A DNA stretch of 64,000 nt from Paracoccaceae bacterium (GCA_024742405.1 JANSYP010000001.1:1736001-1800000); one strand, 5' to 3'. Shown: positions 36,063 through 44,992, numbered from the stretch's first letter. The notes: a model not told the origin generated them from the sequence alone. Numbers and translations: made by a program.

Positions 36063-38342
36063 ATGAACGACAAGGTCACCCAGACGCTGCGCGAAGCGGC
36101 GCTCTATTATCACGAATTTCCGAAACCCGGAAAACTGGAGATCCGCGCCACCAAACCCTTGGCGAATGGCCGGGATCTCAGCCGCGCCTACAGCCCGGGG
36201 GTCGCCGAGGCCTGCCTGGAGATCAAGGCCGACCCGGCGACCGCCAGCCGCTATACCGGGCGGGGCAACCTAGTGGCCGTGGTCACCAACGGCACGGCCG
36301 TTCTGGGGCTGGGCAATATCGGCGGGCTGGCCTCCAAGCCGGTGATGGAGGGCAAGGCGGTTCTGTTCAAGAAATTCGCCTCCATCGATTGCTTCGACAT
36401 TGAACTGAACGAATCCGATCCCGAAAAGATGGCCGAGATCGTCTGCGCGCTGGAGCCGACCTTCGGCGCCATCAACCTCGAGGATATCAAGGCGCCGGAC
36501 TGTTTCATCGTCGAAAAGCTCTGCCGCGAGCGCATGAACATCCCCGTCTTCCATGACGACCAGCACGGTACCGCGATCGTCGTCGGTGCGGCGGCGGTGA
36601 ATGCGCTGCGCGTCGCCGGCAAACGGATCGAGGATATCAAGATTGTCTCCACGGGCGGCGGCGCGGCGGGCATTGCCTGTCTGAACATGCTGCTCAAGCT
36701 GGGGCTGAAGCGCGCGAATGTCTGGCTCTGCGACATTGCCGGACTTGTCCATCATGAGCGAACCGAAGAGATGACGCCGCAAAAGGCGGAATACGCCCAG
36801 GTCACGGATCTTCGCACCCTCGATCACGTCATCGAAGGCGCGGACATGTTCCTCGGCCTCTCCGGCCCCGGGGTGCTGACCCCCGAAATGGTGGCCAAGA
36901 TGGCCGAGGACCCGATCATCTTCGCCCTGGCGAACCCGACGCCCGAGATCATGCCCGACGTCGCGCGCGAGGTCGCCCCAGGTGCGATCATCGCCACGGG
37001 CCGGTCGGATTTCCCCAATCAGGTCAACAACGTCCTGTGCTTTCCCTTCATCTTCCGCGGGGCGCTCGATGTGGGCGCGACCGAGATCAACGATGCAATG
37101 GAAATTGCCTGTATCGAGGGCATCGCCGCTCTGGCCCGCGCGACCACCAGCGCCGAGGCCGCCGCGGCCTATCAGGGCGAGAAACTGACTTTCGGGCGGG
37201 ACTACCTGATCCCTAAAGCCTTCGACCCGAGGCTCATCGCCACCGTCGCCGGTGCGGTGGCCAAGGCCGCGATGGAGAGCGGCGTCGCGACGCGTCCGCT
37301 GGAGGACCTGAAGGCCTATCGCCAGCAGCTCCAGAGCTCTGTGTTCAAATCCGCGCTGATCATGCGTCCCGTGTTCGAGGCCGCCGCGACGGCCTCGCGC
37401 CGCATCGTCTTTGCCGAGGGCGAGGACGAGCGGGTCCTGCGCACCGCCCAGGCGCTGTTGGAGGAGACGCCGGAGGTTCCGATCCTGATCGGCCGGCCGG
37501 AGATCATCGAAACCCGCTGCGAACGCGCGGGGCTGACGATCCGGCCCGGACGCGATGTGCATGTCGTCGATCCCGAGGACGACCCGCGCTATCGCGACTA
37601 CTGGGAAACCTATCTGCGGCTGATGCAGCGCCGCGGCGTCACCCCGGACCTCGCCCGCGCGATCATGCGCACCAACACCACCGCGATCGGCGCCGTGATG
37701 GTCCATCGCGACGAGGCCGACAGCATGATGTGCGGCACCTTCGGGCAGTATCTGTGGCACCTTAACTACGTCACGCAACTTCTTGGAACCAAAGATCTTC
37801 GTCCTATCGGCGCGCTGTCGCTGATGATCCTCGAAGACGGGCCGCTCTTTATTTCCGATGCCCATGTGAACCCCGAACCCACGCCCGAGCAGATCGCTGC
37901 GACCGTCGTCGGCTGCGCGCGTCATGTCCGCCGGTTCGGCGTGGAGCCCAACATCGCGCTGATCTCGGACAGCGAGTTCGGCAACCTGAGCTGCACCACC
38001 GGCAAGCAGATGCGCGCGGCGATCGGGCTGCTGGACGCGACACCGAGGGATTTTTGCTATGAGGGCGAGATGCACGTGAACACGGCGCTCGATCCTGTGG
38101 TCCGCGAACGGCTGTTTCCGGACTGCCGGCTTGAGGGCTCCGCAAACACGCTGGTCTTTGCCAACAGCGACGCGGCGGCTGGCCTGAAGGATATCCTCAA
38201 GTCCAAGGCGGGCGCGCTGGAGGTCGGCCCGATCCTGATGGGCATGGGCAACCGGGCCCATATCGTGACGCCCTCCATCACCGCGCGCGGGTTGCTGAAC
38301 ATGTCGGCCATCGCCGGTACGCCCGTCGCGCACTACAGCTGA
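36063..38342 (+). CDS. maeB: NADP-dependent malic enzyme with C-terminal phosphotransacetylase-like domain
   Basis: This 759-residue protein has the malic enzyme part in residues 1-430 (SPGVAEACLEI, FHDDQHGTAIVVGAA, the NAD(P) loop STGGGAAGIACLNML, and FALANPTPEIMPD). A phosphotransacetylase-like domain follows from about residue 435 (VFAEGEDERVLRTAQ; PILIGRPE; LDAT through ALDPVVRER). This fusion is the usual MaeB of alphaproteobacteria; the C-terminal part is regulatory rather than catalytic. It decarboxylates malate to pyruvate with NADPH formation in the cytoplasm. It sits just before the mesaconyl-CoA/propionate genes, which also yield pyruvate. Confidence 0.95.
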   Translation: MNDKVTQTLREAALYYHEFPKPGKLEIRATKPLANGRDLSRAYSPGVAEACLEIKADPATASRYTGRGNLVAVVTNGTAVLGLGNIGGLASKPVMEGKAVLFKKFASIDCFDIELNESDPEKMAEIVCALEPTFGAINLEDIKAPDCFIVEKLCRERMNIPVFHDDQHGTAIVVGAAAVNALRVAGKRIEDIKIVSTGGGAAGIACLNMLLKLGLKRANVWLCDIAGLVHHERTEEMTPQKAEYAQVTDLRTLDHVIEGADMFLGLSGPGVLTPEMVAKMAEDPIIFALANPTPEIMPDVAREVAPGAIIATGRSDFPNQVNNVLCFPFIFRGALDVGATEINDAMEIACIEGIAALARATTSAEAAAAYQGEKLTFGRDYLIPKAFDPRLIATVAGAVAKAAMESGVATRPLEDLKAYRQQLQSSVFKSALIMRPVFEAAATASRRIVFAEGEDERVLRTAQALLEETPEVPILIGRPEIIETRCERAGLTIRPGRDVHVVDPEDDPRYRDYWETYLRLMQRRGVTPDLARAIMRTNTTAIGAVMVHRDEADSMMCGTFGQYLWHLNYVTQLLGTKDLRPIGALSLMILEDGPLFISDAHVNPEPTPEQIAATVVGCARHVRRFGVEPNIALISDSEFGNLSCTTGKQMRAAIGLLDATPRDFCYEGEMHVNTALDPVVRERLFPDCRLEGSANTLVFANSDAAAGLKDILKSKAGALEVGPILMGMGNRAHIVTPSITARGLLNMSAIAGTPVAHYS

Positions 38343-38354
38343 ACCAGCAGCCCT

Positions 38355-38391
38355 CTGCAGCGGCGCGGCGCTATGCCCCGTGCCGCTGCAG
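38355..38391 (+). terminator. Perfect 10-bp inverted repeat after maeB
   Basis: CTGCAGCGGC at 38355-38364 pairs with GCCGCTGCAG at 38382-38391 around a 17-nt loop. It starts 13 bp after the maeB stop, the position expected for a terminator, but no run of T follows. It could also be an mRNA-stabilising 3' hairpin. Confidence 0.5.
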
Positions 38392-38399
38392 CATCCGGC

Positions 38400-38523
38400 T
38401 CGGTGTGCCGCGGGATACCGTGACGGCATACCGAAGGATACTTTTTCCTTCTGAAAACAATGATTTGACAAATTCCCCTGAGAGTGCATTTCAAGAAAGA
38501 AAATTACTTTCCGGAGGAGCCGC
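38400..38523 (+). promoter_or_regulatory. AT-rich promoter region of the mesaconyl-CoA gene pair
   Basis: This is the most AT-rich stretch nearby. TTGACA at 38465-38470 is a good -35 box; the -10 is unclear, the best candidate being TTTCAA near 38489-38494. A purine-rich segment with GGAGGAG at 38514-38520 is the ribosome binding site of the hydratase gene. No TTTGCAAA motif is present here, in contrast to the prpE leader. Confidence 0.4.
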
Positions 38524-39375
38524 ATGGCCAAGGACGCGGGCCACGAGGCCGAAGGGCGGAGTGAAACCGTCACTGGGATCATCGACGTCACCCGCGCCAA
38601 CATGCTCGGGGCGACGATCCTGCCCGGTTGGGACCCCGCGCTCCTGCCCGAGGGTGCAGAACTGCCCGCGCTCTGGCACTGGGCGGCGTTTCACCCCACC
38701 GCACCGATGGGCGGGCTCGGCTCCGACGGCCATATCCGGATCGGCTCCGGCTTCATGCCCGATCTGGGCCTGCCGCGGCGGATGTGGGCGGGCGGATCGC
38801 TCGAATTTCACCGCCCGCTCCATGTCGGTGAACCGCTGACGCGGCATTCCCGGATCGTCTCGGTCGACCAGAAGGAGGGGCGCACCGGACCCATCGCGCT
38901 CGTCACCGTGGCTCACCATATCGAGGGCGCCCACGGTACCGCGATCGAAGAGATCAACGACATCGTCTATCTGGAAATCCCCGACAGCTTTCGCCCGCCT
39001 GCGCCCATCGCGGCGCCCGAGACCCCGGAGTTCGACGAAACCGTCGCCATGGGGCCGGTGCGGCTCTTTCGCTATTCGGCAGCTACCTTCAACGGGCACC
39101 GCATCCATTTCGACCGGCCCTACGCCACCGAGGTGGAGCATTATCCCGGCCTTGTCGTGCACGGGCCGCTGCAGGCGACATTCCTGATCGACGCCGCCAC
39201 CCGGTACCATGGCCGTGCACCCGACCGGCTGCGCTATCGCGGCGTGCACCCGATGTTCGACACCCATGATCTGCGGATCATCGGAACGCGCGACGGCGCG
39301 GGCAAGATGCGGCTCTGCACCGCCGCCCCCGCCGGTCACCAGGGCATGCAGGCAACCGCGGAGTGGATGGAATGA
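38524..39375 (+). CDS. MaoC/HTD2-like hydratase, candidate mesaconyl-C4-CoA hydratase
   Basis: This 283-residue protein has an N-terminal FAS1-like dehydratase half (residues 10-150; HPTAPMGGLGSDGH, then RRMWAGGSLEFHRPLHVG) and a C-terminal hotdog half with YSAATFNGHRIHFDRPYA, where N-x-H-x-I-H-x-D is the MaoC hydratase motif. This two-hotdog layout is that of HTD2 and of mesaconyl-C4-CoA hydratase (Meh) in the Chloroflexus 3-hydroxypropionate bi-cycle. It overlaps the Mct-like gene by ATGA. Pairing with Mct makes the Meh role (mesaconyl-C4-CoA to citramalyl-CoA) the best inference; other acyl-CoA hydratases are possible. Confidence 0.75.
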   Translation: MAKDAGHEAEGRSETVTGIIDVTRANMLGATILPGWDPALLPEGAELPALWHWAAFHPTAPMGGLGSDGHIRIGSGFMPDLGLPRRMWAGGSLEFHRPLHVGEPLTRHSRIVSVDQKEGRTGPIALVTVAHHIEGAHGTAIEEINDIVYLEIPDSFRPPAPIAAPETPEFDETVAMGPVRLFRYSAATFNGHRIHFDRPYATEVEHYPGLVVHGPLQATFLIDAATRYHGRAPDRLRYRGVHPMFDTHDLRIIGTRDGAGKMRLCTAAPAGHQGMQATAEWME

Positions 39376-40625
39376 CAAACATTCTCAAAGGCATGCGTGT
39401 GGTGGAGGGCTCGGCCTTCGTGGCGGTTCCCCTCGCGGGCATGACGCTGGCACAGATGGGCGCGGACGTGATCCGCTTCGACCGGCTGGAGGGCGGGCTC
39501 GACGCTCACCGCTGGCCGGTGACGGCCACCGGAGAAAGCCTGTTCTGGGCCGGGCTGAACAAGGGCAAGCGGTCGGTCGCGGTGAACATGAAATCCCCCG
39601 AAGGACGCGATCTGGTCACCCGGATCATCACCGCACCGGGCGAGGATGCGGGGCTCTTTCTGACCAACCTGCGTGTGCGCGGCTGGATGGATCACGAGAC
39701 GCTCAGCCAGCACCGGCGCGATCTGGTCATGGTCACGCTGATGGGCGACCGTCAGGGCCGCCCGCAGGTAGACTATACCGTGAACCCCGCGCTCGGCTTT
39801 CCCGACGCGACCGGCCCGGTGGGGTCCGACGCGCCCGTGGCCCATGTGCTGCCCGCCTGGGACTGCATCGCCGGCAATCTCGCGGTGACCTCGCTGCTGG
39901 CGGCCGAACGTCACAGGCTGCGCACCGGCGAAGGCCAGAATGTGGAGCTCGCACTCAAGGATGTCGCCGCCGCGATGCTGGGCCATCTGGGCATCATCGG
40001 CGAGGTCGAGATCAACGGCGTCGACCGGCCCAAGGGCGGCAACAGTCTGTACGGTGCCTACGGGCAGGATTTCGAGACCGCCGACGGGCGCCGCATCATG
40101 GTGATCGGGCTCACCGACCGGCAATGGCGCGGGCTGGTCAAGCTGACCGGGACGGCCGACGCGATGGCCGGGATCGAGACGGAGACCGGCTATGACCTGG
40201 ACCGCGAAGGCGATCGCTATCTCGCCCGCGACCGGATCACCGCGGTGCTCGCACCCTGGTTCGCCTCGCGCCAGGCCGGCGAGATCGGCGCGCTCTTCGA
40301 TGCGGCCGGGCTGACCTGGTCCGAATTCCGCAGCTTTGCCGAAGCGGTCCGCGACGACCCGGACCTGTCGCCGGACAATCCGATGTTCGAACAGGTCACC
40401 CAGCCCGGCATCGGCACCTACCCGGTTCCGGGCGCCCCCATGACCTTCTCGGCCGCCGAACGTCAGGCCCCGGCCCCGGCGCCCACGCTCGGCGCCCATA
40501 CCGAAGAGGTGCTCGGCGATGTCGTGGGTCTGGCCGGTGGCGAGATCGGCCGGCTGTTCGACGACGGCGTCGTCGGCGGCCCGCGCCCCCATGGCATCGT
40601 GGCAGGCCTGCGCAAACGCGCCTGA
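39372..40625 (+). CDS. mct: Mesaconyl-CoA C1-C4 CoA transferase-like (2-methylfumaryl-CoA isomerase)
   Basis: This 417-residue class III CoA transferase has the opening VVEGSAFVAVPLAGMTLAQM, then FDRLEGGLDAHRWPVT, FWAGLNKGKRSVAVNMKS, a VDYTVNPALGFP block and HVLPAWDCIAGN with the catalytic Asp. From memory this pattern matches Chloroflexus Mct far better than it does Frc or CaiB. Mct moves CoA between the C1 and C4 carboxyls of mesaconate intramolecularly. It is coupled to the hydratase gene upstream (ATGA) and lies 219 bp before prpE. The Mct assignment is strong by pattern but was not checked by search. Confidence 0.8.
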   Translation: MTNILKGMRVVEGSAFVAVPLAGMTLAQMGADVIRFDRLEGGLDAHRWPVTATGESLFWAGLNKGKRSVAVNMKSPEGRDLVTRIITAPGEDAGLFLTNLRVRGWMDHETLSQHRRDLVMVTLMGDRQGRPQVDYTVNPALGFPDATGPVGSDAPVAHVLPAWDCIAGNLAVTSLLAAERHRLRTGEGQNVELALKDVAAAMLGHLGIIGEVEINGVDRPKGGNSLYGAYGQDFETADGRRIMVIGLTDRQWRGLVKLTGTADAMAGIETETGYDLDREGDRYLARDRITAVLAPWFASRQAGEIGALFDAAGLTWSEFRSFAEAVRDDPDLSPDNPMFEQVTQPGIGTYPVPGAPMTFSAAERQAPAPAPTLGAHTEEVLGDVVGLAGGEIGRLFDDGVVGGPRPHGIVAGLRKRA

Positions 40626-40810
40626 GCAGCTGCGATGCGGCAGTCGCATCGCTGGGCAGGGCGGGTTTCAACCGGGTAAAAGACCGGCGTCGGCGCCCAT
40701 CGGTTCCATCCGACCGTCCAAAGCGGCCTCCCCGGAGCTTCTGATAGCGCAAGCAGCGGCAACCGGCCTCAGGGGGCGCATGTTGCCTGCACCCTTTCCA
40801 TGCGCGACAC

Positions 40811-40828
40811 ATTGCAAAATGCTAAAGG
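40811..40828 (+). promoter_or_regulatory. ATTGCAAAATGC element before prpE
   Basis: The 18-mer ATTGCAAAATGCTAAAGG differs at only two positions from one at 48067-48084. It contains a TTGCAAA core like the TTTGCAAA sites recognised by the short-chain acyl-CoA regulators PccR/ScfR/RamB in relatives such as Rhodobacter sphaeroides. It lies 16 bases before the prpE GTG start, immediately upstream of its Shine-Dalgarno, so it is probably in the leader or overlapping the promoter. Confidence 0.5.
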
Positions 40829-40844
40829 GACAGGAGACCGCGCC

Positions 40845-42743
40845 GTGGGATACAAGGACGTCTTTGAGAGTTGGAAGTCGGACCCCGAAGGGTTCTGGCT
40901 GGGCGCGGCTGAGCGGATCGACTGGGTCGAAAAGCCCTCCAAGGCGCTCTTTGACGAACGCGCGCCGCTCTATGAATGGTTCTCCGACGGACAGGTGAAC
41001 ACTTGCTGGAACGCGGTCGACCGCCATGTCGAGGCGGGGCATGGCGACCGGATCGCTATCATCCATGACAGCCCGATCACCCATTCCAAGCACGAGATCA
41101 CCTATGCGGAGCTGCGCGACCGGGTCGCCAGCCTCGCCGGCGCCCTGCGCGCCAAGGGCGTCGAAAAGGGCGACCGCGTCGTCATCTACATGCCGATGAT
41201 CCCGGAGGCACTCGAGGCGATGCTGGCTTGTGCGCGGCTCGGCGCTGTCCATTCCGTGGTCTTCGGCGGGTTCGCCGCCAATGAGTTGGCCGTGCGCATC
41301 GATGACGCACAACCCAAGGCGATCATCGCCGCCTCCTGCGGGTTGGAGCCCGGACGCGTCGTGCATTACAAACCGCTTCTCGACGGCGCAATCGAGCTCT
41401 CCAGCCACAAGCCCGATTTCACCGTCATCCTGCAACGCGAACAGGAAGTCGCAGAGCTGATCGAAGGCCGCGATTTCGACTGGCACGGGTTTCAATACGG
41501 GGTAGCGTCGGCGGATTGCGTCCCGGTGGCCGGCAACGACCCGCTCTACATCCTCTACACCTCTGGCACGACGGGCGCGCCCAAGGGCGTGATCCGCCCC
41601 AATGGCGGACACCTGGTCGCGCTCGAATGGACCATGGATGCGATCTACGACATGCGCCCGGGCGATGTGTTCTGGGCGGCCTCGGACGTCGGCTGGGTCG
41701 TGGGGCACAGCTATATCTGCTACGCACCGCTGATCCACGGCTGCACAACCATCGTTTTTGAGGGCAAACCCATCGGCACGCCCGATGCTGGCACCTTCTG
41801 GCGCGTGATCGAGGAGCATAAGGTCAAGGTGCTCTTCACCGCCCCGACCGCCTTGCGCGCGATCAAGCGCGAGGATCCCACGGGCTCCTTCGTCGGCAAA
41901 TACGACATCTCCAGCCTGGAGACGCTGTTCCTGGCCGGGGAACGCGCAGATCCCGATACCATCGAATGGGCGCAAAAGGTGCTGGGCGTGCCGGTGATCG
42001 ACCATTGGTGGCAGACCGAAACCGGCTATGCCATCGCCGCGAACCCCCGCGGGCTCGACGATCTGCCGGTCAAGATCGGCTCCCCCTCGGTCGCGATGCC
42101 GGGCTATGACGTGCAGGTTCTGGACGAAGGCGGCCACCCCGTGGCGCCCAACACGCTCGGCGCGATCGCGATCAAGCTGCCCCTGCCCCCCGGCACCCTG
42201 CCCGGCCTCTGGAATGCCGAGGACCGCTTCCGCAAATCCTACCTCCAGCAGTTCCCGGGCTACTATGAAACCGGCGACGCCGGCATGATGGACGAGGACG
42301 GCTACCTCTACATCATGGCGCGCACCGATGACGTCATCAACGTGGCCGGTCACCGCCTGTCCACCGGCGGGATGGAAGAGGTGCTCGCCGCGCACCCCGA
42401 CGTCGCCGAATGCGCCGTGATCGGCGTGACCGACCAGCTCAAGGGCCAGCTGCCCATGGGGTTCCTGTGTCTCAACACGGGCAGCGGCCGCGACCATGAC
42501 GAGGTGGTCAAGGAAGTCGTGAAGATGGTCCGCGACAAGATCGGACCGGTCGCAGCCTTCAAGCACGCCATCGTCGTGGACCGTCTGCCCAAGACGCGCT
42601 CGGGCAAGATCCTGCGCGGCACGATGGTCAAGATCGCCGATGGCGAAAGCTTCAAGGCGCCCGCCACCATTGACGATCCGGCCATTCTGGACGAGATCAC
42701 CGAAAGCCTCGGCAGCATCGGGTATCCCAAGCAGGCGACCTGA
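40845..42743 (+). CDS. prpE: Propionyl-CoA synthetase
   Basis: This 632-residue AMP-forming ligase has YILYTSGTTGAPKGVIRP (the P-loop-like A3 motif), WWQTETGY, YYETGDAGMMDEDGYLYIMARTDDVINVAGHRLSTG, and the acetylatable lysine in LPKTRSGKILRGTM. It is about the length of PrpE (around 630 residues) and opens GYKDVFESWKSDPEGFW as PrpE does; acetate-CoA ligase would be longer. AGGAG at 40832-40836 with eight bases spacing fixes the GTG at 40845 and rejects the longer frame from 40800. It activates propionate that can enter the ethylmalonyl-CoA/mesaconyl-CoA reactions of its neighbours. Confidence 0.93.
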   Translation: MGYKDVFESWKSDPEGFWLGAAERIDWVEKPSKALFDERAPLYEWFSDGQVNTCWNAVDRHVEAGHGDRIAIIHDSPITHSKHEITYAELRDRVASLAGALRAKGVEKGDRVVIYMPMIPEALEAMLACARLGAVHSVVFGGFAANELAVRIDDAQPKAIIAASCGLEPGRVVHYKPLLDGAIELSSHKPDFTVILQREQEVAELIEGRDFDWHGFQYGVASADCVPVAGNDPLYILYTSGTTGAPKGVIRPNGGHLVALEWTMDAIYDMRPGDVFWAASDVGWVVGHSYICYAPLIHGCTTIVFEGKPIGTPDAGTFWRVIEEHKVKVLFTAPTALRAIKREDPTGSFVGKYDISSLETLFLAGERADPDTIEWAQKVLGVPVIDHWWQTETGYAIAANPRGLDDLPVKIGSPSVAMPGYDVQVLDEGGHPVAPNTLGAIAIKLPLPPGTLPGLWNAEDRFRKSYLQQFPGYYETGDAGMMDEDGYLYIMARTDDVINVAGHRLSTGGMEEVLAAHPDVAECAVIGVTDQLKGQLPMGFLCLNTGSGRDHDEVVKEVVKMVRDKIGPVAAFKHAIVVDRLPKTRSGKILRGTMVKIADGESFKAPATIDDPAILDEITESLGSIGYPKQAT

Positions 42744-43164
42744 ACCGAACGATTTCCGGACGGGCTGCACCGCGGCCCGTCCCACGGGAAGTTGACAACT
42801 TCTGTTCAACCCACAGTTATGCTAAGCGCGCGAAAATATCGTGTGTGTGTGATAACTCGGAGTCCCGTTTGAATCCTCCCCAGACGCCTTTCGAGGCCAT
42901 GACCCATCGTGTAGACGGCACGGTGCCCTGCCTGCTGCGCGCGGGACCTGGGTTTCGCGCAGTGCCTGCGGGTACGGCGGGTGGCGTGCGCCCGATCCTT
43001 CCCCTCGCCCGGTCTGACCGTCGGCGTGCGAGAGCCCCGAGGCTGCAACAGCAACGCGTCCCGTACCGGACCTTCGTCCAGAGAACCGCGCCCCGCGTGC
43101 CAGTCGTCGATCCGGCTTGCACCCGCACTTGCCCGGCCGAGGCCGCCCGTCTCAAGGAAACACC
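42744..43164 (+). promoter_or_regulatory. 421-bp region with promoter and long leader of the response regulator gene
   Basis: After the prpE hairpin comes a candidate sigma-70 promoter: TTGACA at 42792-42797 and a TTAT/TATGCT-like -10 around 42816-42823. Next is an AT-rich start zone with a GTGTGTGTGTG tract at 42841-42851, then about 310 bp of GC-rich sequence. A 113-codon plus-strand frame from 42845 overlaps the next gene but has no recognisable composition, so I do not call it. A leader RNA or small RNA is possible. Confidence 0.45.
42758..42782 (+). terminator. Hairpin after prpE
   Basis: GGACGGGC at 42758-42765 and GCCCGTCC at 42775-42782 form a perfect 8-bp stem with a 9-nt loop, 14 bp after the prpE stop. 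No T-run follows directly, so it is a weak intrinsic terminator at best. Confidence 0.5.
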
Positions 43165-44538
43165 GTGCACAAACCCATCCTTCTGATCGAGGACACGCCC
43201 TCGCCGCAAATGTCCTACGAGGCAGTGCTCAAGTCGGCTGGCTATGGCGTGGTCAGTGCGGCGAACGCCGAAGAAGGGATCGCGCGCTTCGAGGAGGAAC
43301 TCCCCTCGGTCGTATTGCTCGATCTGATGATGGCCGATCAGGACGGTCTGACGCTGATGCAGCGCTGTCTGGATCTCCATCCGGAGTCGCATTTCATCGT
43401 CATCACCGCGGATGGCTCCATCGACCGCGCGGTCGAGGCGATGCGCGCCGGCGCCTACGAGTTCCTGATCAAACCCTTCGACGAGCAGCGGTTCCTGTCG
43501 GCTATCGAGAATGCCCGCGCGGACATCCTGCGCTCGCGCCCCTCGCCGCTCGAGGTGTCGCAGATCGCCGAGACCATGGGTTTCATCGGCACCTCGCCCG
43601 CGATGCAGACGGTTTATGAGCGCATCCGCTCGGTCGGTCGCTCCATGGCGACGGTTTTCATCTCGGGCGAAAGCGGCACGGGCAAGGAGCTCTGCGCACA
43701 GGCGATCCACCAGCAATCGAACCGTGCCGCGGGTCCCTTCATCCCGCTCAATTGCGGCGGTATCCCGTCGGACCTTCTGGAGTCGGAGGTTTTCGGCCAC
43801 CTCAGGGGCTCCTTCACCGGGGCCATCGCCGACAAGCCCGGGGCCGCGCAGATCGCCGATGGCGGAACGCTCTTTCTCGATGAGATCTGCGAGATGGATC
43901 TCAACCTGCAGACCAAGCTGCTGCGCTTCCTGCAGACCTCGACCATCCACCCCGTCGGCTCCACCCACCCGCGCAAGGTCAATGTGCGCATCCTGTGCGC
44001 CACCAACCGCGACCCGATGGACGAGGTCCGGCAGGGCCGGTTCCGCGAGGATCTCTATTACCGGCTCCATGTGGTTCCGATCCACATGCCGCCCCTGCGT
44101 GCCCGCGGGAATGATGTGATCGAGATCGCAGAGGTCATGCTCCAGCGGCTGGCGCGCGAGGAAGAGCGCAGCTTCACCGGTCTCTCGGACGCGGTGCGCC
44201 AGCGCTTCCTGCATTACCGCTGGCCCGGCAACATCCGCCAGCTGCTCAATGTTCTGCGCAACACGGTGGTGCTGAACCCCGGCCCAACGGTCGAGATGGC
44301 GATGCTCCCGCCGGAGATCCAGAATGACCCGGTCGGCCGACTCGAGGCGCGCGCGAACGGAGCCGCCCAGGCGCTGTCGGTCAACGGCCTGATCGGGCGC
44401 TCGCTGGCCGAGATCGAACGGCTGGTGATCGAGGAGACCATCCGCCACCAGAACGGCTCAGTTCCCAAGGCCGCCGCGGTGCTGGGCGTGTCGCCGTCCA
44501 CGCTCTACCGCAAGCGCGATACCTGGCGCGAGCAGTGA
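43165..44538 (+). CDS. Sigma-54-dependent response regulator (NtrC/LuxO type)
   Basis: This 457-residue protein has a receiver domain (residues 1-120; phosphoacceptor Asp53 in LLDLMM, Lys in FLIKPFD), an AAA+ sigma-54 interaction domain (Walker A GESGTGKE at 168-175, the loop GSFTGA in place of the usual GAFTGA, LDEICEMD Walker B), and a C-terminal Fis-type helix-turn-helix (KAAAVLGVSPSTLYRK). It activates sigma-54 promoters after phosphorylation. No histidine kinase gene is adjacent, so its partner is unknown. The GTG at 43165 is preceded by AAGGAAA. Confidence 0.93.
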   Translation: MHKPILLIEDTPSPQMSYEAVLKSAGYGVVSAANAEEGIARFEEELPSVVLLDLMMADQDGLTLMQRCLDLHPESHFIVITADGSIDRAVEAMRAGAYEFLIKPFDEQRFLSAIENARADILRSRPSPLEVSQIAETMGFIGTSPAMQTVYERIRSVGRSMATVFISGESGTGKELCAQAIHQQSNRAAGPFIPLNCGGIPSDLLESEVFGHLRGSFTGAIADKPGAAQIADGGTLFLDEICEMDLNLQTKLLRFLQTSTIHPVGSTHPRKVNVRILCATNRDPMDEVRQGRFREDLYYRLHVVPIHMPPLRARGNDVIEIAEVMLQRLAREEERSFTGLSDAVRQRFLHYRWPGNIRQLLNVLRNTVVLNPGPTVEMAMLPPEIQNDPVGRLEARANGAAQALSVNGLIGRSLAEIERLVIEETIRHQNGSVPKAAAVLGVSPSTLYRKRDTWREQ

Positions 44539-44992
44539 GGTCGCCGCGAAGCGCTACGGCGTCGCACAGCGCCTCGAAATTGGCGGGACGCATTGCGCCG
44601 CGAACCAGCAGACCGATCGGCGCGCTCGAAAAGACCGGCGCGGCGAGGGCCTGAGCGGCGGGCCGCTCGCGCAGATCGCTCCGGGCTCCGAGGTGTCCGG
44701 CTGTCAGAGCTTTTCGCCTCCTGCGCCGACACCGCGTCGTCGCGGATCGTCGAATAGGACCACGGCCAGGGATCGAAACGGATAACGAGCGTCCTCGGGT
44801 TGGCGAGCCCGGCGGTCTGTTGATCGACCATGTCGAGCACGGAGCTTTCGCCCGCCACCCGTGTCCCGGCGCGCCCCATTACCACGCCACGGGGCCTTCC
44901 ATGCCGCGCGACCAGCGCACGCACGAGGTACTCGACCGAGGGGTTCGACGAACCGTGTGGTCGCCGTCACTGGTTATCGCAATCTCGAGCAT
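44539..44992 (-). pseudogene. Frameshifted, truncated gene downstream of nadK
   Basis: Reading the minus strand from an ATG at 44992, 9 bp after the nadK stop, gives MLEIAITSDGD. A CACAC tract (two extra bases or one missing) then shifts the frame into SSNPSVEYLVRALVARHG, VVMGRAGTRVAGESSVLDM and TLVIRFDPWPWSYSTIRDD. At an AAAA tract a further one-base shift continues as KALTAGHLGARSDLRE, APVFSSAPIGLLVRGAMRP and FEALCDAVALRGDL, where it collides with the 3' end of the response regulator gene without a stop. Each segment is protein-like, and they join with two small indels. I do not recognise the family. Confidence 0.6.

Noticed and set aside
42845-43186. 113-codon plus-strand frame in the leader of the response regulator
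   Set aside because: Arg/Pro-rich, no recognisable domain, no good ribosome binding site, and it overlaps the next gene out of frame.
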